NCBI GenBank assembly: GCA_943789025.1
Contig: CALSSN010000016.1
Location: 1 to 64,000, forward strand
DNA from: an uncultured Verrucomicrobiales bacterium
GTDB lineage: Bacteria; Verrucomicrobiota; Verrucomicrobiia; Verrucomicrobiales; DEV007
Length of the DNA: 64,000 nucleotides
Reading direction: 5' to 3'
This document shows positions 26,737 to 36,071 of the stretch, piece by piece. The notes beneath the pieces were generated by a model. That model searched no databases. It was given only the letters and a program-made list of their open reading frames with translations, and had not been told where the DNA came from. A program made the translations under genes and the position numbers. The number at the start of each line of letters is the position of its first letter. Position 1 is the first letter of the stretch.

Positions 26737-28568
26737 GACGCCTTGCCCTCATTTGCGCCATCAGCCGCCGCTTTTTCAAGCAGAGCAATCACCTTCTGCT
26801 TCTCCCCGTCATCGATAGGCCGCTTTTCCGCAGCATTGTCTGACTCTCCAAACTGCAAGGTTTCATACTCCGAAATAATACTTCTGGTAGCCTCGCCGCC
26901 ATAGCTGGCATCCATCTTTCTGGCAAGTCCTGCTGCCAGCGAGAGAAAATCCCTGAAATCTCCTCGAAAATCTCTCAGTTGCGCGATACCCCTCCTCACC
27001 TCTCCCTCGGCGTCTCTTTTTCTTTTCATGAGACTGGAAACACCGGTTCGAAGACTTCCCAGGAGGAAAACAAGGAGTAGAAAAGCAGGAATGACCTGCC
27101 AGATGAAAAACCACGAACGCAGATGTGGAGGACTCCCGGCATGGGGTGGAGCCACAGCCAAACCGAGGCCGCCATACTCCACGATGTCAGTCAGAGTCGC
27201 CACCGGCCGAGCAGGATGTACTCCGGAATCATTTGATGAAACCGTGCCGCCGCCACCCGCTCCCAGGCCGGGAGAAGCTGCCTCAGATACCTCGATTTTA
27301 ATCGGATCGCTTTGCAGGACAATATACTTTTTTGCGACTGGATCGAAGTAAGGAACCGAAAAGAGAGGGATTTGTTCCTGCACGCTCATGGGAATGAGCA
27401 CCTGGTTGAAGCTAATGCGTCGATCGCCGTGTGCATCGCCTCCGGATTCTCCCAGGACACTTGGCGGATAGGTTTTCCATCCTCCGGATTCTGCCATCTC
27501 AGGGGGCGTAACCTCATCGAGATTTCCCCGGCCTTGGAGTGTAAGCGTCAAAGAAACAGGATCACCGACTGCGAGCTGAGTCGGTGTGGCCTCCGCAGAA
27601 AGTGAAAACTGCCCGACCAGTCCACCGAATCCCGCAGGCCGTCCCTCAGTGGGCAGCGGCAACACGGTAAGCTCTATAGCTTCACCTGATACGCGAAACC
27701 TCTTCGTGCTGCCAAAATTAAGAAACGGGTGGAGGCCGAAACGCTGATCTGGAATTTGAAGGATACACTCGACACTTGCAGGACCGAGAGTGACATTTCC
27801 GGGTCGGATCCCTGACAACGAGGACGAGTAGGTGCTGGCGTAATAGGTTGCCCCTTTTGCTTCGGCCACCTGCATCACCGGACGTCTTGGAAACTCGCGA
27901 AGCACGAAGTTTGCACGGTCCAGGCTTGGAGCACCCACGTTCCGAAGCGGAGTCGCGCTGTGCGTGAAAAGGGTAATGCTGAGTGGAACAATCTCTCCCA
28001 CATAAAAACGTGTCTTGCCCACCTCCATTCTCAGAAATGGGCGCAGGTCGTTCTCCTTCTCCTGAGAATCTGAGGCATTCCCCATCTTTTTTCCTCTGGG
28101 CGGAGTTACGGGAGCTGGTTGCGACGCCGAGCCGCTTTTTCTTCCCGGCTTCACGGTTAGATTCACCCGATTCGTGGTGTAACGTTTGCCATCGACATTG
28201 AGGATCTGAGCGGGGATCTCAAAATCGCCAGCCTCGCTCGGTCTCATGACATAAGAGAGTGCCCCTCGAACGGAAACTTTTCCATTGACGATATTGACGT
28301 CTTTTCGCCGTGACGGAGAACCAAATTCGAGAGCGTCCGGAGCCTTGATGTTCGGGAGCTCCTCGAGCGTGGCTTTTCCTGTAATTACGATACGATAAAT
28401 GGCTTTCTCTCCCACACTTAGGAGAGTTGGCTCGATGGTCGCGGTGACCTTGACCGTGTCGTCTCCAGCCCCCACCTGTCCCGAGACTGCAGGAGTCACC
28501 ACTGCCAGCATAAGAAGGACGTAAAAGGCCCTCCCAAAAGATAATCTACCAGTTTTTGTAGCGCTCAT
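26733..28568 (-). CDS. batD: BatD-like large periplasmic protein
   Basis: 611 residues: signal peptide MSATKTGRLSFGRAFYVLLML, then repeated immunoglobulin-like beta domains (VKVTATIEPTLLSVGEKAIYR, VGKTRFYVGEIVPLSITL, LSAEATPTQLAVGDPVSLTLTL), one transmembrane helix near 510-530, and a cytoplasmic helical tail with a Lys-rich start. This is the BatD (oxygen tolerance) pattern. The ATG at 28568 gives the clean signal peptide; one at 28598 is also possible. The start overlaps the preceding gene by 23 bases, and the stop overlaps BatE by four, so the genes are coupled. Confidence 0.85.
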   Translation of the reverse strand: MSATKTGRLSFGRAFYVLLMLAVVTPAVSGQVGAGDDTVKVTATIEPTLLSVGEKAIYRIVITGKATLEELPNIKAPDALEFGSPSRRKDVNIVNGKVSVRGALSYVMRPSEAGDFEIPAQILNVDGKRYTTNRVNLTVKPGRKSGSASQPAPVTPPRGKKMGNASDSQEKENDLRPFLRMEVGKTRFYVGEIVPLSITLFTHSATPLRNVGAPSLDRANFVLREFPRRPVMQVAEAKGATYYASTYSSSLSGIRPGNVTLGPASVECILQIPDQRFGLHPFLNFGSTKRFRVSGEAIELTVLPLPTEGRPAGFGGLVGQFSLSAEATPTQLAVGDPVSLTLTLQGRGNLDEVTPPEMAESGGWKTYPPSVLGESGGDAHGDRRISFNQVLIPMSVQEQIPLFSVPYFDPVAKKYIVLQSDPIKIEVSEAASPGLGAGGGGTVSSNDSGVHPARPVATLTDIVEYGGLGLAVAPPHAGSPPHLRSWFFIWQVIPAFLLLVFLLGSLRTGVSSLMKRKRDAEGEVRRGIAQLRDFRGDFRDFLSLAAGLARKMDASYGGEATRSIISEYETLQFGESDNAAEKRPIDDGEKQKVIALLEKAAADGANEGKAS

Positions 28569-30690
28569 TGGTAGGCCTTGGTTGATCCGGGCGGACATTC
28601 ATGTCCTCATCCGCGAAGGCGCGCAAGAGGGCACGTGCACGCGACGGACTGAAACCGGTCTCCGTGTTCTCCTGATCAGCGATCCCTGAAATGCCATCCT
28701 GCTGCTCCGCATGTTCCTTTCCGTCTTCTTCTTCATCACTGCTACCACCGAGCGCGTCGAGATCACCCTCCGGAGTCTTTTCGCCCTCTGATCCCTCTGC
28801 AGGCTGCTGGTTCTCCTGACCTCCAGAATTACCTTGCTCCTTCTTTTCCTCATCGCCACCCTCGTCCTGTGAGGATGGACTCTGCTCGTCGCCTTCTTTT
28901 TTCTGCTCACCTGAGGCATCCTCTTGCTCGCCGTTTTCTTTATCAGACGGCTCATCTTCTCCATCTTTCTCCTCCTGCTCTTCTGAATTCTCAGACTCGT
29001 CCTGCTCCTGGTCTTGCTCCTGGTCTTTTTGCTCCTCGTCGCCTTCATTACCCTCCTGCTCCTCCTCCTGCTCCTCCTGATCAGAAGCATGCTCCTGATC
29101 TTCTTGTTTTTTTTCCTCCTTCTCTGACTCCTGCTCTTCCGGTGGCGGGATATCTTCGAGCATTCGCTGCACCAGGCCTCGGTTATGCGCCGCATCCGAA
29201 TGCTCTGGAAGCAACTGTAAGGTCGACTCGTAATGCTCGACGGCTGCGTCCCAGAGCTCTTTTTTTTTCTCGACCTCCGCCTCGATGGCCACCCCTTGCT
29301 GAGCCAGCGTATTCCCCAGGTTGTAATGTGCGTCGGCCTGAAGCTTCCGATCATTCGACTTCAATGCCTCACCGAAAGCCTCACCCGCGGCCTCGTAATC
29401 TCCTAGCTGGTAAGCCGCAGCGCCCCGACCAATCTGGAGCTTTGCCTCCTGAAATCCACGCCAGCCTTCAGCTAGACGTTGCTCATACCCTGCCTTCGCT
29501 GACTCGAAATCCCCAGCCTTGTATGCACCGAGCACCGAATCATCCGCCGCCACCGGCCGTGGTAAGCTGAGAAGAGCAAAAAGAAGGAGACCCGCCATCC
29601 CAGCTGGCCGTCCGACCGCTGGTTGATTGCCAGAGAAATGGTCACTACCTGGCGACCCAAAACCTGATTTTTGTCCATGAATCAGTCTTAATATCTCTGC
29701 TAAAAGGAGCAGTAACATTCCCAGAACGAGTGGCCATGCGTAGCGCTCGATCGGGACTGTCCGATCCGACCCTTCGTAGACCTGGGCTTCCAGATCTTCC
29801 AGAACAGCAGCAATTCTCTCGATCGGCAATCCCTTACTTCCCAGAGTAACATAGAAGCCACCACCCGCCTGAGCAAGAGCCTGGAGAACTGCAACCCCGA
29901 GCTGAGACTTTACGACGTGACCTCGCTCGTCTTTTACGAATGGTTCGCCGCCCCGCTGGTGTGCATCCGGGTCAGGAATAATCGATCCGAACTCGGTTCC
30001 GACACCCACTGTGATGATTCTGACGTTTTCCTCTACCGCTTTTCGAGCCGCATCGAGCGCCTCTCCCTCCAGTTCATCCCCATCACTGAAAATAATCAAC
30101 CCGTTACTGGCAGCTCCCGATTTCCGAAAGGTCTCCACGGACAGGGAAATGGCCTCTGCAAGGTTCGTGCCGCCGCGGGCAATGGTAGAAGTATCAAGTT
30201 GCCTTACTGTCTCAAGAACTGCCTCATGGTCGACAGTAAGCGGAGCCTGGAGGAAGGCGCGCCCGGCAAAGGCGATCACCCCGACCCTCTCGCCGAATAG
30301 GCCTTCAATTAAATCCTGACAAGCCAGCTTGGCTCGCGCCAGGCGATCCGGCTTTACATCTTCAGCGAGCATGCTGTTTGAGACGTCGAGAGCAAGCATC
30401 ACATTTCTTCCCTCAGCCTCTGTCACGAGCTCCTTCTCGCCATAAAGAGGCTGGGCAAGAGCCGTAATCATGAGCAAAATCCCGATCAGCTGAAGACTGA
30501 AAACGACCCACCCAAAAGCAGCAGAGGCCTCTCTGACCAGCCCCTGCCGCAGACGCTGCGCCACCCAGGCATCAAGAGCTTTACGCTGCCCGACCCGTGA
30601 AAGGAGGCGAAGAACAACCAGGGGCGCCACCACAAGGCTGAGCCAGAACCACCCGGGATGGGCAAAAGTCAGAGGCGTTGGTTCAATCAT
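28546..30690 (-). CDS. batB: BatB-BatC fusion: VWA domain, TPRs and acidic tail
   Basis: 714 residues. Residues 1-60 and 310-330 hold transmembrane helices; between them is a von Willebrand A domain with the MIDAS motif LDVSNSM (about 97), ARGGTNL and IIFSDGDE. After a further membrane segment come TPRs (LGAYKAGDFESAKAGYEQRL, AAYQLGDYEAAGEAFGEAL, AHYNLGNTLAQQG, VEHYESTLQLLPEHSDAAH) as in BatC, then about 170 residues dominated by Glu, Gln, Lys and Asp. In other genomes BatB and BatC are often separate genes. The acidic part is low-complexity but coding is open throughout. It begins 9 bases after BatA. Confidence 0.85.
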   Translation of the reverse strand: MIEPTPLTFAHPGWFWLSLVVAPLVVLRLLSRVGQRKALDAWVAQRLRQGLVREASAAFGWVVFSLQLIGILLMITALAQPLYGEKELVTEAEGRNVMLALDVSNSMLAEDVKPDRLARAKLACQDLIEGLFGERVGVIAFAGRAFLQAPLTVDHEAVLETVRQLDTSTIARGGTNLAEAISLSVETFRKSGAASNGLIIFSDGDELEGEALDAARKAVEENVRIITVGVGTEFGSIIPDPDAHQRGGEPFVKDERGHVVKSQLGVAVLQALAQAGGGFYVTLGSKGLPIERIAAVLEDLEAQVYEGSDRTVPIERYAWPLVLGMLLLLLAEILRLIHGQKSGFGSPGSDHFSGNQPAVGRPAGMAGLLLFALLSLPRPVAADDSVLGAYKAGDFESAKAGYEQRLAEGWRGFQEAKLQIGRGAAAYQLGDYEAAGEAFGEALKSNDRKLQADAHYNLGNTLAQQGVAIEAEVEKKKELWDAAVEHYESTLQLLPEHSDAAHNRGLVQRMLEDIPPPEEQESEKEEKKQEDQEHASDQEEQEEEQEGNEGDEEQKDQEQDQEQDESENSEEQEEKDGEDEPSDKENGEQEDASGEQKKEGDEQSPSSQDEGGDEEKKEQGNSGGQENQQPAEGSEGEKTPEGDLDALGGSSDEEEDGKEHAEQQDGISGIADQENTETGFSPSRARALLRAFADEDMNVRPDQPRPTNERYKNW

Positions 30691-30699
30691 TTTACAAGC

Positions 30700-31710
30700 T
30701 CAGCGACCGCCCCTCAGGCGGCTTTCTTGAAATATAAGATAGAGAAGACCCAAAGCAACTGCCCCACCCACGAACCAATGAAAAAGATCTTTCGCGTCCA
30801 CCACCCTGCGTCTGATCAGCTCACTTTTCTCCAATCCGTCGATACGTTCGAAAATCTCCTCGAGACTGCCGGTGTCCTGAGCATGAAAGAAAGCGCCTTC
30901 TCCTATGGCCGCGATCTCCCTGAGTGTCTCTTCATCAAACTCCTGCTGAATTGCCATCGTTCTCCCTCCACCGGGCAACGGAATCGGATGGCGACCTGCA
31001 GTTCCCACAGCGATCGTGTAAATCCGGATGCCTAGCGTGCGGGCAAGCTCCGCAGCAGTCTCAGGCGTGAGATCGCCAGAGTTGTTCGCTCCATCGGTAA
31101 GAAGCACGATGATCTTGCTCTTGGCTTCCTGCTGATCAAGCCGGCGAGCTGCGGCAGCGATCGCTGATCCAATTGCGGTTCCATCCTCAACAAGCCCCAA
31201 AGCAAGCCGGTCGAGACTCTCCTGCACCCAGTCATGGTCAAGAGTGAGTGGACTTGGAATGTACGGACGCCCTGCAAAAGCAACCACGCCGATCCGATCG
31301 TTGACGCGCCCACTGACGAAGTCCCGAGTTACCTTTTTAGCCGCCATGAGACGGTTGACTCTTCGGCCACCGATAGTGAAATCCTCGATCCCCATCGAAA
31401 TAGAAACATCGACCGCGAGGATAATCTCCACTCCGCTGGCCTTTACCGTCTCGTGACTGCGTAAGCGCTGGGGACGCGCGAGAGCCAGAATCCCGCAGGA
31501 AAGAGAAGTCGCTAGAAGAAACATCCCGTACGGGCCGAGGCGTCTTTTTTTGGCTCTCATCAGGCGCGCCAGCACAGCAGTCCCTGGGAAGCCGACTACC
31601 GAATCGGTCCCCCGCCTTCCTCGCATGAATAGAATCAAGGGCACTCCGGCAAGCAGCCAGAGCAGGTAGGGATACGCAAAAGCCAGCTGTTCTGCACCAT
31701 CCACCATCAA
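30700..31710 (-). CDS. batA: BatA, VWA-domain membrane protein
   Basis: 336 residues. N-terminal membrane helices flank a short loop (LAFAYPYLLWLLAGVPLI; MFLLATSLSCGILALARP), the VWA domain has DVSISMGIEDF with the MIDAS at about residue 95, DGTAIGSAIAAA and VLLTDGANNSGDLTP, and a last transmembrane helix precedes the C-terminus (FVGGAVALGLLYLIFQ). This is the standard BatA/aerotolerance layout. It overlaps the DUF4381-like gene by four bases (ATGA). Function of the system is only broadly known: stress tolerance linked to MoxR-type ATPases. Confidence 0.9.
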   Translation of the reverse strand: MMVDGAEQLAFAYPYLLWLLAGVPLILFMRGRRGTDSVVGFPGTAVLARLMRAKKRRLGPYGMFLLATSLSCGILALARPQRLRSHETVKASGVEIILAVDVSISMGIEDFTIGGRRVNRLMAAKKVTRDFVSGRVNDRIGVVAFAGRPYIPSPLTLDHDWVQESLDRLALGLVEDGTAIGSAIAAAARRLDQQEAKSKIIVLLTDGANNSGDLTPETAAELARTLGIRIYTIAVGTAGRHPIPLPGGGRTMAIQQEFDEETLREIAAIGEGAFFHAQDTGSLEEIFERIDGLEKSELIRRRVVDAKDLFHWFVGGAVALGLLYLIFQESRLRGGR

Positions 31711-32351
31711 CCCGGGGCCACCTCGCCTTCTCTCTCGCCACCATTTTGACTTAGGGGAAGTTCATAGGGACGCTTCACCGTCCCCTTCCCCGTCCCCCTC
31801 CCTGCGCCCTGCTTTCCATTGCTCAAAGAGTGCGATTCCCGACTATTGAGAAGTTTCAGAGCATCCTTGAGGGCCTCGCGCGCTTCCTGCCCAGATACAT
31901 CTGATCGGCCAAAACGAAGTGCGTCGAGCTCTTTTAAGCACGCCACAAAAGGAGTAACACCAGGAGGAACAGGGGGTTGATTTTCCGCGCTTTCTCCCGC
32001 CAGTTCTTCGCTGGTCTCGAAGGATGCCAGCATTCCATGCTCGCGATGGAGAAAGCAGCGAAGCGCATCACTCGCCCGCGCCGCTACCTCACCACAGCAT
32101 AGAATATCAAGCTCGGATTCAAGCATTTCGAGCTCAAGAACCGCTCGACGGCCTGGGTCACCAGGTAGACGAGGAAAACGCGGACGCCCTCTCCACAAAC
32201 GCATCCATCGGAGTAATCCGAAGGTGAACACCAGAAACACGAGACTTCCCGCAGCACAAAGAAGAATCTCAGACTGATCCCAGACGGGAGGAGGTGGGGC
32301 AATGTCCCGGAACCCTTTCTCTGATAAATCTGATAGCTGATCGTTCATCAT
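31707..32351 (-). CDS. DUF4381-like single-pass protein of the Bat operon
   Basis: 214 residues. N-terminal PPPPVWDQSEILLC, transmembrane helix at about 27-47 (LLCAAGSLVFLVFTFGLLRWM), then a cytoplasmic helical domain with LEMLESELDILCCGEVAARASDALRCF and LKELDALRFGRS, matching the DUF4381 proteins that lie between DUF58 and BatA genes. The C-terminal 40 residues are Gly/Lys-rich. The start is divergent from a lipoprotein gene (118 bases), so this is the first gene of the operon: MoxR and DUF58 are not in view. Confidence 0.65.
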   Translation of the reverse strand: MMNDQLSDLSEKGFRDIAPPPPVWDQSEILLCAAGSLVFLVFTFGLLRWMRLWRGRPRFPRLPGDPGRRAVLELEMLESELDILCCGEVAARASDALRCFLHREHGMLASFETSEELAGESAENQPPVPPGVTPFVACLKELDALRFGRSDVSGQEAREALKDALKLLNSRESHSLSNGKQGAGRGTGKGTVKRPYELPLSQNGGEREGEVAPG

Positions 32352-32469
32352 TGTCGACCCGAAGAATGTGGATCACCCCCGACCAAGGGCAAGGACGGAA
32401 GCACTTGCTGAGCATCGTTCATGGAGCGATATACCCTCGACCGATCACGCACAACTTAAGAGCTTTCAT

Positions 32470-33117
32470 ATGACTCATCTGCAAGAAACCCAGAGAAAAC
32501 CAGCGTCTGTCTGCGCCGCCATCCTGGCAGCTGTGGCTGCTGCATACTTCCTTACAGGCTGCGGTAATATCTGGACAAACCAGGAGGCCTTTGTCCCGGA
32601 GGAGAAGCCGATGCCCGTGATCAATGGAGCCACTCTGTTTCCAAAAATTATTCCCGTGGGCGGCAAAGTGAAGTTCAGCCTGAACACCCTCGTCTACTTC
32701 GCCGGGGTTGAAGACGCCTCTGGACCATATGCGATCTATATCGTTGCCCATGGCAAGCCGGGATTTCACGAGACCCTTACTGTCCGTGAAATTAAACTTC
32801 ACACATCTTATGGAAAAACTGAGTCAGTCCCCTACTCGATGCTTGGGAATCCCATTCAGTTCAGACAGACAACCGACCCCTCTATCGCGCAGACAGTCTT
32901 CGGATGTGACCTTGTCTGGAACCCAGGGAAATGGCAAGACGTCGGCCCGGTGGACATGGAAGTCGAAGCCACCGTCACCGCAGAGGGAAAGTCAGAAACC
33001 TTGACATTCACCTGCCACCTCGAGCCTCAAATACGAAAGAAACGGCACTTTGAGACTCTGGGAGGAGAGTTCCTTCGTGTCATTCAGCGCAAGCGACGCC
33101 TGATCAAAACAGAGTAG
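32470..33117 (+). CDS. Lipoprotein of unknown function
   Basis: 215 residues. Residues 15-35 are hydrophobic and end in the lipobox LTGC, so the protein is lipid-anchored after signal peptidase II cleavage. The mature part is beta-rich (PKIIPVGGKVKFSLNTLVYFAG, TVFGCDLVWNPGKWQDVGPVDMEVEATV). A basic C-terminus (RVIQRKRRLIKTE) is unusual. The ATG at 32470 is preferred because it sits 14 residues before the hydrophobic stretch. It is divergent from the Bat operon; no functional link is evident. Confidence 0.7.
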   Translation: MTHLQETQRKPASVCAAILAAVAAAYFLTGCGNIWTNQEAFVPEEKPMPVINGATLFPKIIPVGGKVKFSLNTLVYFAGVEDASGPYAIYIVAHGKPGFHETLTVREIKLHTSYGKTESVPYSMLGNPIQFRQTTDPSIAQTVFGCDLVWNPGKWQDVGPVDMEVEATVTAEGKSETLTFTCHLEPQIRKKRHFETLGGEFLRVIQRKRRLIKTE

Positions 33118-33146
33118 ACGGTTTGTCCCCTGCTCTTCTTTTTCTC

Positions 33147-33764
33147 TTATCCGAGAATTTCCCCAAGATTCTCCACCAGGATCGATGACCACGTCTCCAA
33201 GCGCTCTGCACGCTCGCGAAGCTCGCCCGGACTGAGGAACTCAAGCTCAGTGATGGCATCTTCGTTCGAGCTGACGCCATCACTCTCGAGATCAAACAGG
33301 TGCACCACACCGAGGTGCACCTGGCCCACTTCATTGCTGTCGTCGTTGAGAAGCCCCACCACCTGTTGCTGATAGCTAGTGGAAACTTTGAGCTCTTCTT
33401 CTACTTCCCTCGCCACGCCCGCCAGATAGGCATCGTGAGCAAGACCAGACGCGCTGACATCGGTGGTATTGATATGCCCACCGATGCCGATCGATCCTTT
33501 GGCTGCGAGTCGCTTCTCACCAGAACTTCCTCCTCGGACGTAGTGAAGAAGGCGTCCTTCGTGGTGGAAGATCGCATAGGGAATAATCTGCTTGTGCGAG
33601 GGATCCTCTTCGGCGTCCTCCCGCGCAAGGTAGTAATTATTTCCTTGCGCCAGAAAGGCTTCTAAATACGCCGTCGGATCGCCGTGAAACCCCTGAAAAC
33701 TCCCTACTTGATCGAGCAGTTCTCTGGCTACTACGAGAACCTGTTCACCTTGATAGCGTCCCAT
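33147..33764 (-). CDS. NUDIX-like hydrolase
   Basis: 205 residues. A NUDIX fold is suggested by GSIGIGGHINTTDV (about 92-105) and the box LAGVAREVEEELKV (about 117-130), with the Glu cluster REVEEEL that binds the metal. The surrounding box is looser than the textbook GX5EX7REUXEEXGU. The protein also has a start (MGRYQGEQVLVVARE) typical of phosphoesterase-linked NUDIX proteins in Planctomycetes/Verrucomicrobia. Substrate unknown; a diphosphate linked to another moiety is the usual target. It lies 75 bases after the GT2 gene on the same strand. Confidence 0.75.
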   Translation of the reverse strand: MGRYQGEQVLVVARELLDQVGSFQGFHGDPTAYLEAFLAQGNNYYLAREDAEEDPSHKQIIPYAIFHHEGRLLHYVRGGSSGEKRLAAKGSIGIGGHINTTDVSASGLAHDAYLAGVAREVEEELKVSTSYQQQVVGLLNDDSNEVGQVHLGVVHLFDLESDGVSSNEDAITELEFLSPGELRERAERLETWSSILVENLGEILG

Positions 33765-33839
33765 GGCATTTCCCTACCCCAACCCACCGGTGTCTGCAAG
33801 GTTGTGCCAGCTTGACAGCCTGGCTTCCGAGTTGTCTGG

Positions 33840-34853
33840 CTATGCGCAGCAGAAGAAATCCTGTCCCTCCACCTGTCCTGCATCCTCAAGAAGTCGCCTG
33901 ACACGTTCCCGCCCGCCTGGAGAGCCCACACAGGAAAGGAAAACAGGTCCGTTTCGACCCGGTCCTGAGGAAGCAATCGGAGCGCCACCCAGCACCCTGA
34001 TTCCCCCGATCCGCTCGCCGATCCTCCCCTTGCTGACATCATGGAACCAGAGAACGCTCGCGCCTTCTTCAAGCAAAAACCTTGCCAGCGTCTTCCCAGT
34101 TGGCCCCGCACCACAAATTGCGAAGCCACGCTCCGCCTGAGGAAGACTCGCCAGGTAGTGGGCTCGAGCCCGCATGAAATTCTCACGGGAGTAGCGCGGG
34201 TCGCTTCGTGTCAGTCGGCCTGGACGGTCATCATTCCACTGGTAAAGAATTTCAGGCACCTTCGCGACCCTGTGACCTGCGGCCAGAATACGAAGCCAGA
34301 GATCGTAATCCTCTGCCCACGGTGAATCGACATGCCCGCCAACCGACTCCAACACCTCCCTTCGAGCGAACATGGTTGGGTTCACTACCGGACATTCGAC
34401 AAATCGCTCGCGGGCAATGGACTCCGGCGAAAGAAGGCTATTCGACCAGTCGAGATAACGTAGAAAACCCTCGTCAGCTCCCGGAATCTCAACCTGACAG
34501 CCAGCACAGGAGAGCAGCGGATCACGATTAAAAAGATCCAGCTGGCATTCAAGTCGCCGGGGGAAGGAAACGTCGTCGGCATCCATCCGAGCGATCATAG
34601 AAGCCCTGCACAAAGGCCAGGCGGTATTGATAGCCGCCACCACGCCGTGAGGGGCATTCGATTCGAACAACCTGACTCGGGAGTCCTCTGCTTGAAAGCT
34701 CCTGACGAGAGCAGGCCCAGCATCCGTCGACCTGTCATCCACCGCGAGAACCTCAATTTCTCGCAAGCTCTGGCATTGAAGACTCCGCAAGGCGCGCCCG
34801 ATCGTCTCCGCAGCATTGCGGAATGGTAGAATGACACTTACTCGAGGATTCAT
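33840..34853 (-). CDS. GT2 glycosyltransferase fused to a nucleotide-binding-like C-terminal domain
   Basis: 337 residues. The first 230 are a GT-A domain: VSVILPFRNAAETIGRALR, LAVDDRSTDAGP, ARMDADDVS (metal-binding DxD near residue 93) and AEDYDLWLRILAAG near 195. The last 110 residues are different: GFAICGAGPTGKTLARFLLEEGASVLWFHD is a Rossmann-like start with a GxGPxGK loop, followed by a short alpha/beta stretch. The fusion is unusual. The ATG at 34853 begins MNPRVSVILP; further-upstream codons do not fit. It is divergent from opcA (about 70 bases between starts). Sugar and acceptor unknown. Confidence 0.88.
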   Translation of the reverse strand: MNPRVSVILPFRNAAETIGRALRSLQCQSLREIEVLAVDDRSTDAGPALVRSFQAEDSRVRLFESNAPHGVVAAINTAWPLCRASMIARMDADDVSFPRRLECQLDLFNRDPLLSCAGCQVEIPGADEGFLRYLDWSNSLLSPESIARERFVECPVVNPTMFARREVLESVGGHVDSPWAEDYDLWLRILAAGHRVAKVPEILYQWNDDRPGRLTRSDPRYSRENFMRARAHYLASLPQAERGFAICGAGPTGKTLARFLLEEGASVLWFHDVSKGRIGERIGGIRVLGGAPIASSGPGRNGPVFLSCVGSPGGRERVRRLLEDAGQVEGQDFFCCA

Positions 34854-34922
34854 GGGAACAATCAGCACTCTGCCATAGCTTGCCCGCTGCCACGAGACCG
34901 TATCTTGCCACATGACAAAACC

Positions 34923-36002
34923 ATGATGCGAGGCAATGTCTTCTTACGAGTGATCCCACCATTAACAGAGCCGCTTTCTCTCGGTCATGAGGTGCCCGTA
35001 TCGGATATCGATAAGGAACTTCAAGTGCTGTGGTCCGCAGATGAAGCCGGCACACGGGCATCGCTCATGAACTTCGCCATCTACAACGAAGAAATTGAAT
35101 CGCTTGAGAGTAACTCAGTGCTTCTCGCCACCATCACTCAGGAACATGCCTGCCGTGCCATCCTGATCAACAACGTCCAGACCTGTAATCTCGGGGAGAA
35201 GCCAGTTCGGGCATGGATCACCGCTCACTGTCAACTTCGTGGCGGAAGAAAATCAGTTTGCTCTGAACAGATCTCTTTTCTTCTCCAATGCGGTGGCAAC
35301 CGGCACGTGCGGAATATCGTGTTTTCCCATCTCGATTCGGATCTTCCGCTGGTTTTCTGGTGGCAGGGCGAACTCAATGACAATTTTGAAGACCGTCTTT
35401 TCAGTGTCATCGATCGCCTTGTCATCGACAGCGCAGACTGGTCGGATCCGCTCGCTGGATTCGCTCGCCTGAAGAAAGCCCATCAAGACGGAAGCTCTCG
35501 CTTCTCCACCAATGACCTTGCGTGGTCGCGAAGCCATAAGATGCGACGAGCCCTCTCCGACTGCTTTGATGATAAAATCTCGCTCGCAGAACTTCCCAGC
35601 CTCTCAGAGATCTCGATCGTTCATGGCACGAAAGGGAAAATTCCCGCCCTCATGCTTGCCGCTTGGATCGCTCAAAGGGCAGGACTTTCCCCTGCTGGTG
35701 AGATGCAGTTTCGGTCTCAAGATGGCAGGTCAGTACCCCTTCTGCTCGAGAGTGACGACGCCTCATCTACCATCGGCGTCCTCACGCTCCGCACGACTCG
35801 GGGCTTCTTTGTCCTCCGCAGAGACGTCGGCATTCCTTTCATCGCTACCCGGGTCGAAATTGGCGATCATCTGGTCGAGGACCTCATTCCTGCCACCAGA
35901 GATCGTCGGAGCGCTCACGTCTGCGCTCAGTTGGAACAGGCCGGCAATAACCAGCTTTACTTCCCAATCATCGATGTTCTTGAGGAAATGTTGGGAACCT
36001 AA
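34923..36002 (+). CDS. opcA: Glucose-6-phosphate dehydrogenase assembly protein OpcA-like
   Basis: 359 residues. Similar to OpcA: an N-terminal alpha/beta region with SLMNFAIYNEEIES, WITAHCQL and GNRHVRNIVFSHLDSDLPLVFWWQGEL near residue 145, then a C-terminal region with KIPALMLAAWIAQRAGL. In cyanobacteria and actinobacteria OpcA helps G6PDH assemble and respond to redox state, and is usually next to zwf; here no zwf is adjacent. The ATG at 34923 is chosen over a TTG at 34905. The gene is convergent with the ABC ATPase gene. Confidence 0.7.
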   Translation: MMRGNVFLRVIPPLTEPLSLGHEVPVSDIDKELQVLWSADEAGTRASLMNFAIYNEEIESLESNSVLLATITQEHACRAILINNVQTCNLGEKPVRAWITAHCQLRGGRKSVCSEQISFLLQCGGNRHVRNIVFSHLDSDLPLVFWWQGELNDNFEDRLFSVIDRLVIDSADWSDPLAGFARLKKAHQDGSSRFSTNDLAWSRSHKMRRALSDCFDDKISLAELPSLSEISIVHGTKGKIPALMLAAWIAQRAGLSPAGEMQFRSQDGRSVPLLLESDDASSTIGVLTLRTTRGFFVLRRDVGIPFIATRVEIGDHLVEDLIPATRDRRSAHVCAQLEQAGNNQLYFPIIDVLEEMLGT

Positions 36003-36071
36003 GCCACACCTAAGGAGCAACTCCCTGCCATGAACGACAGGCTCCAGCCAGCTTGATCCTTCTTTGAGAAG

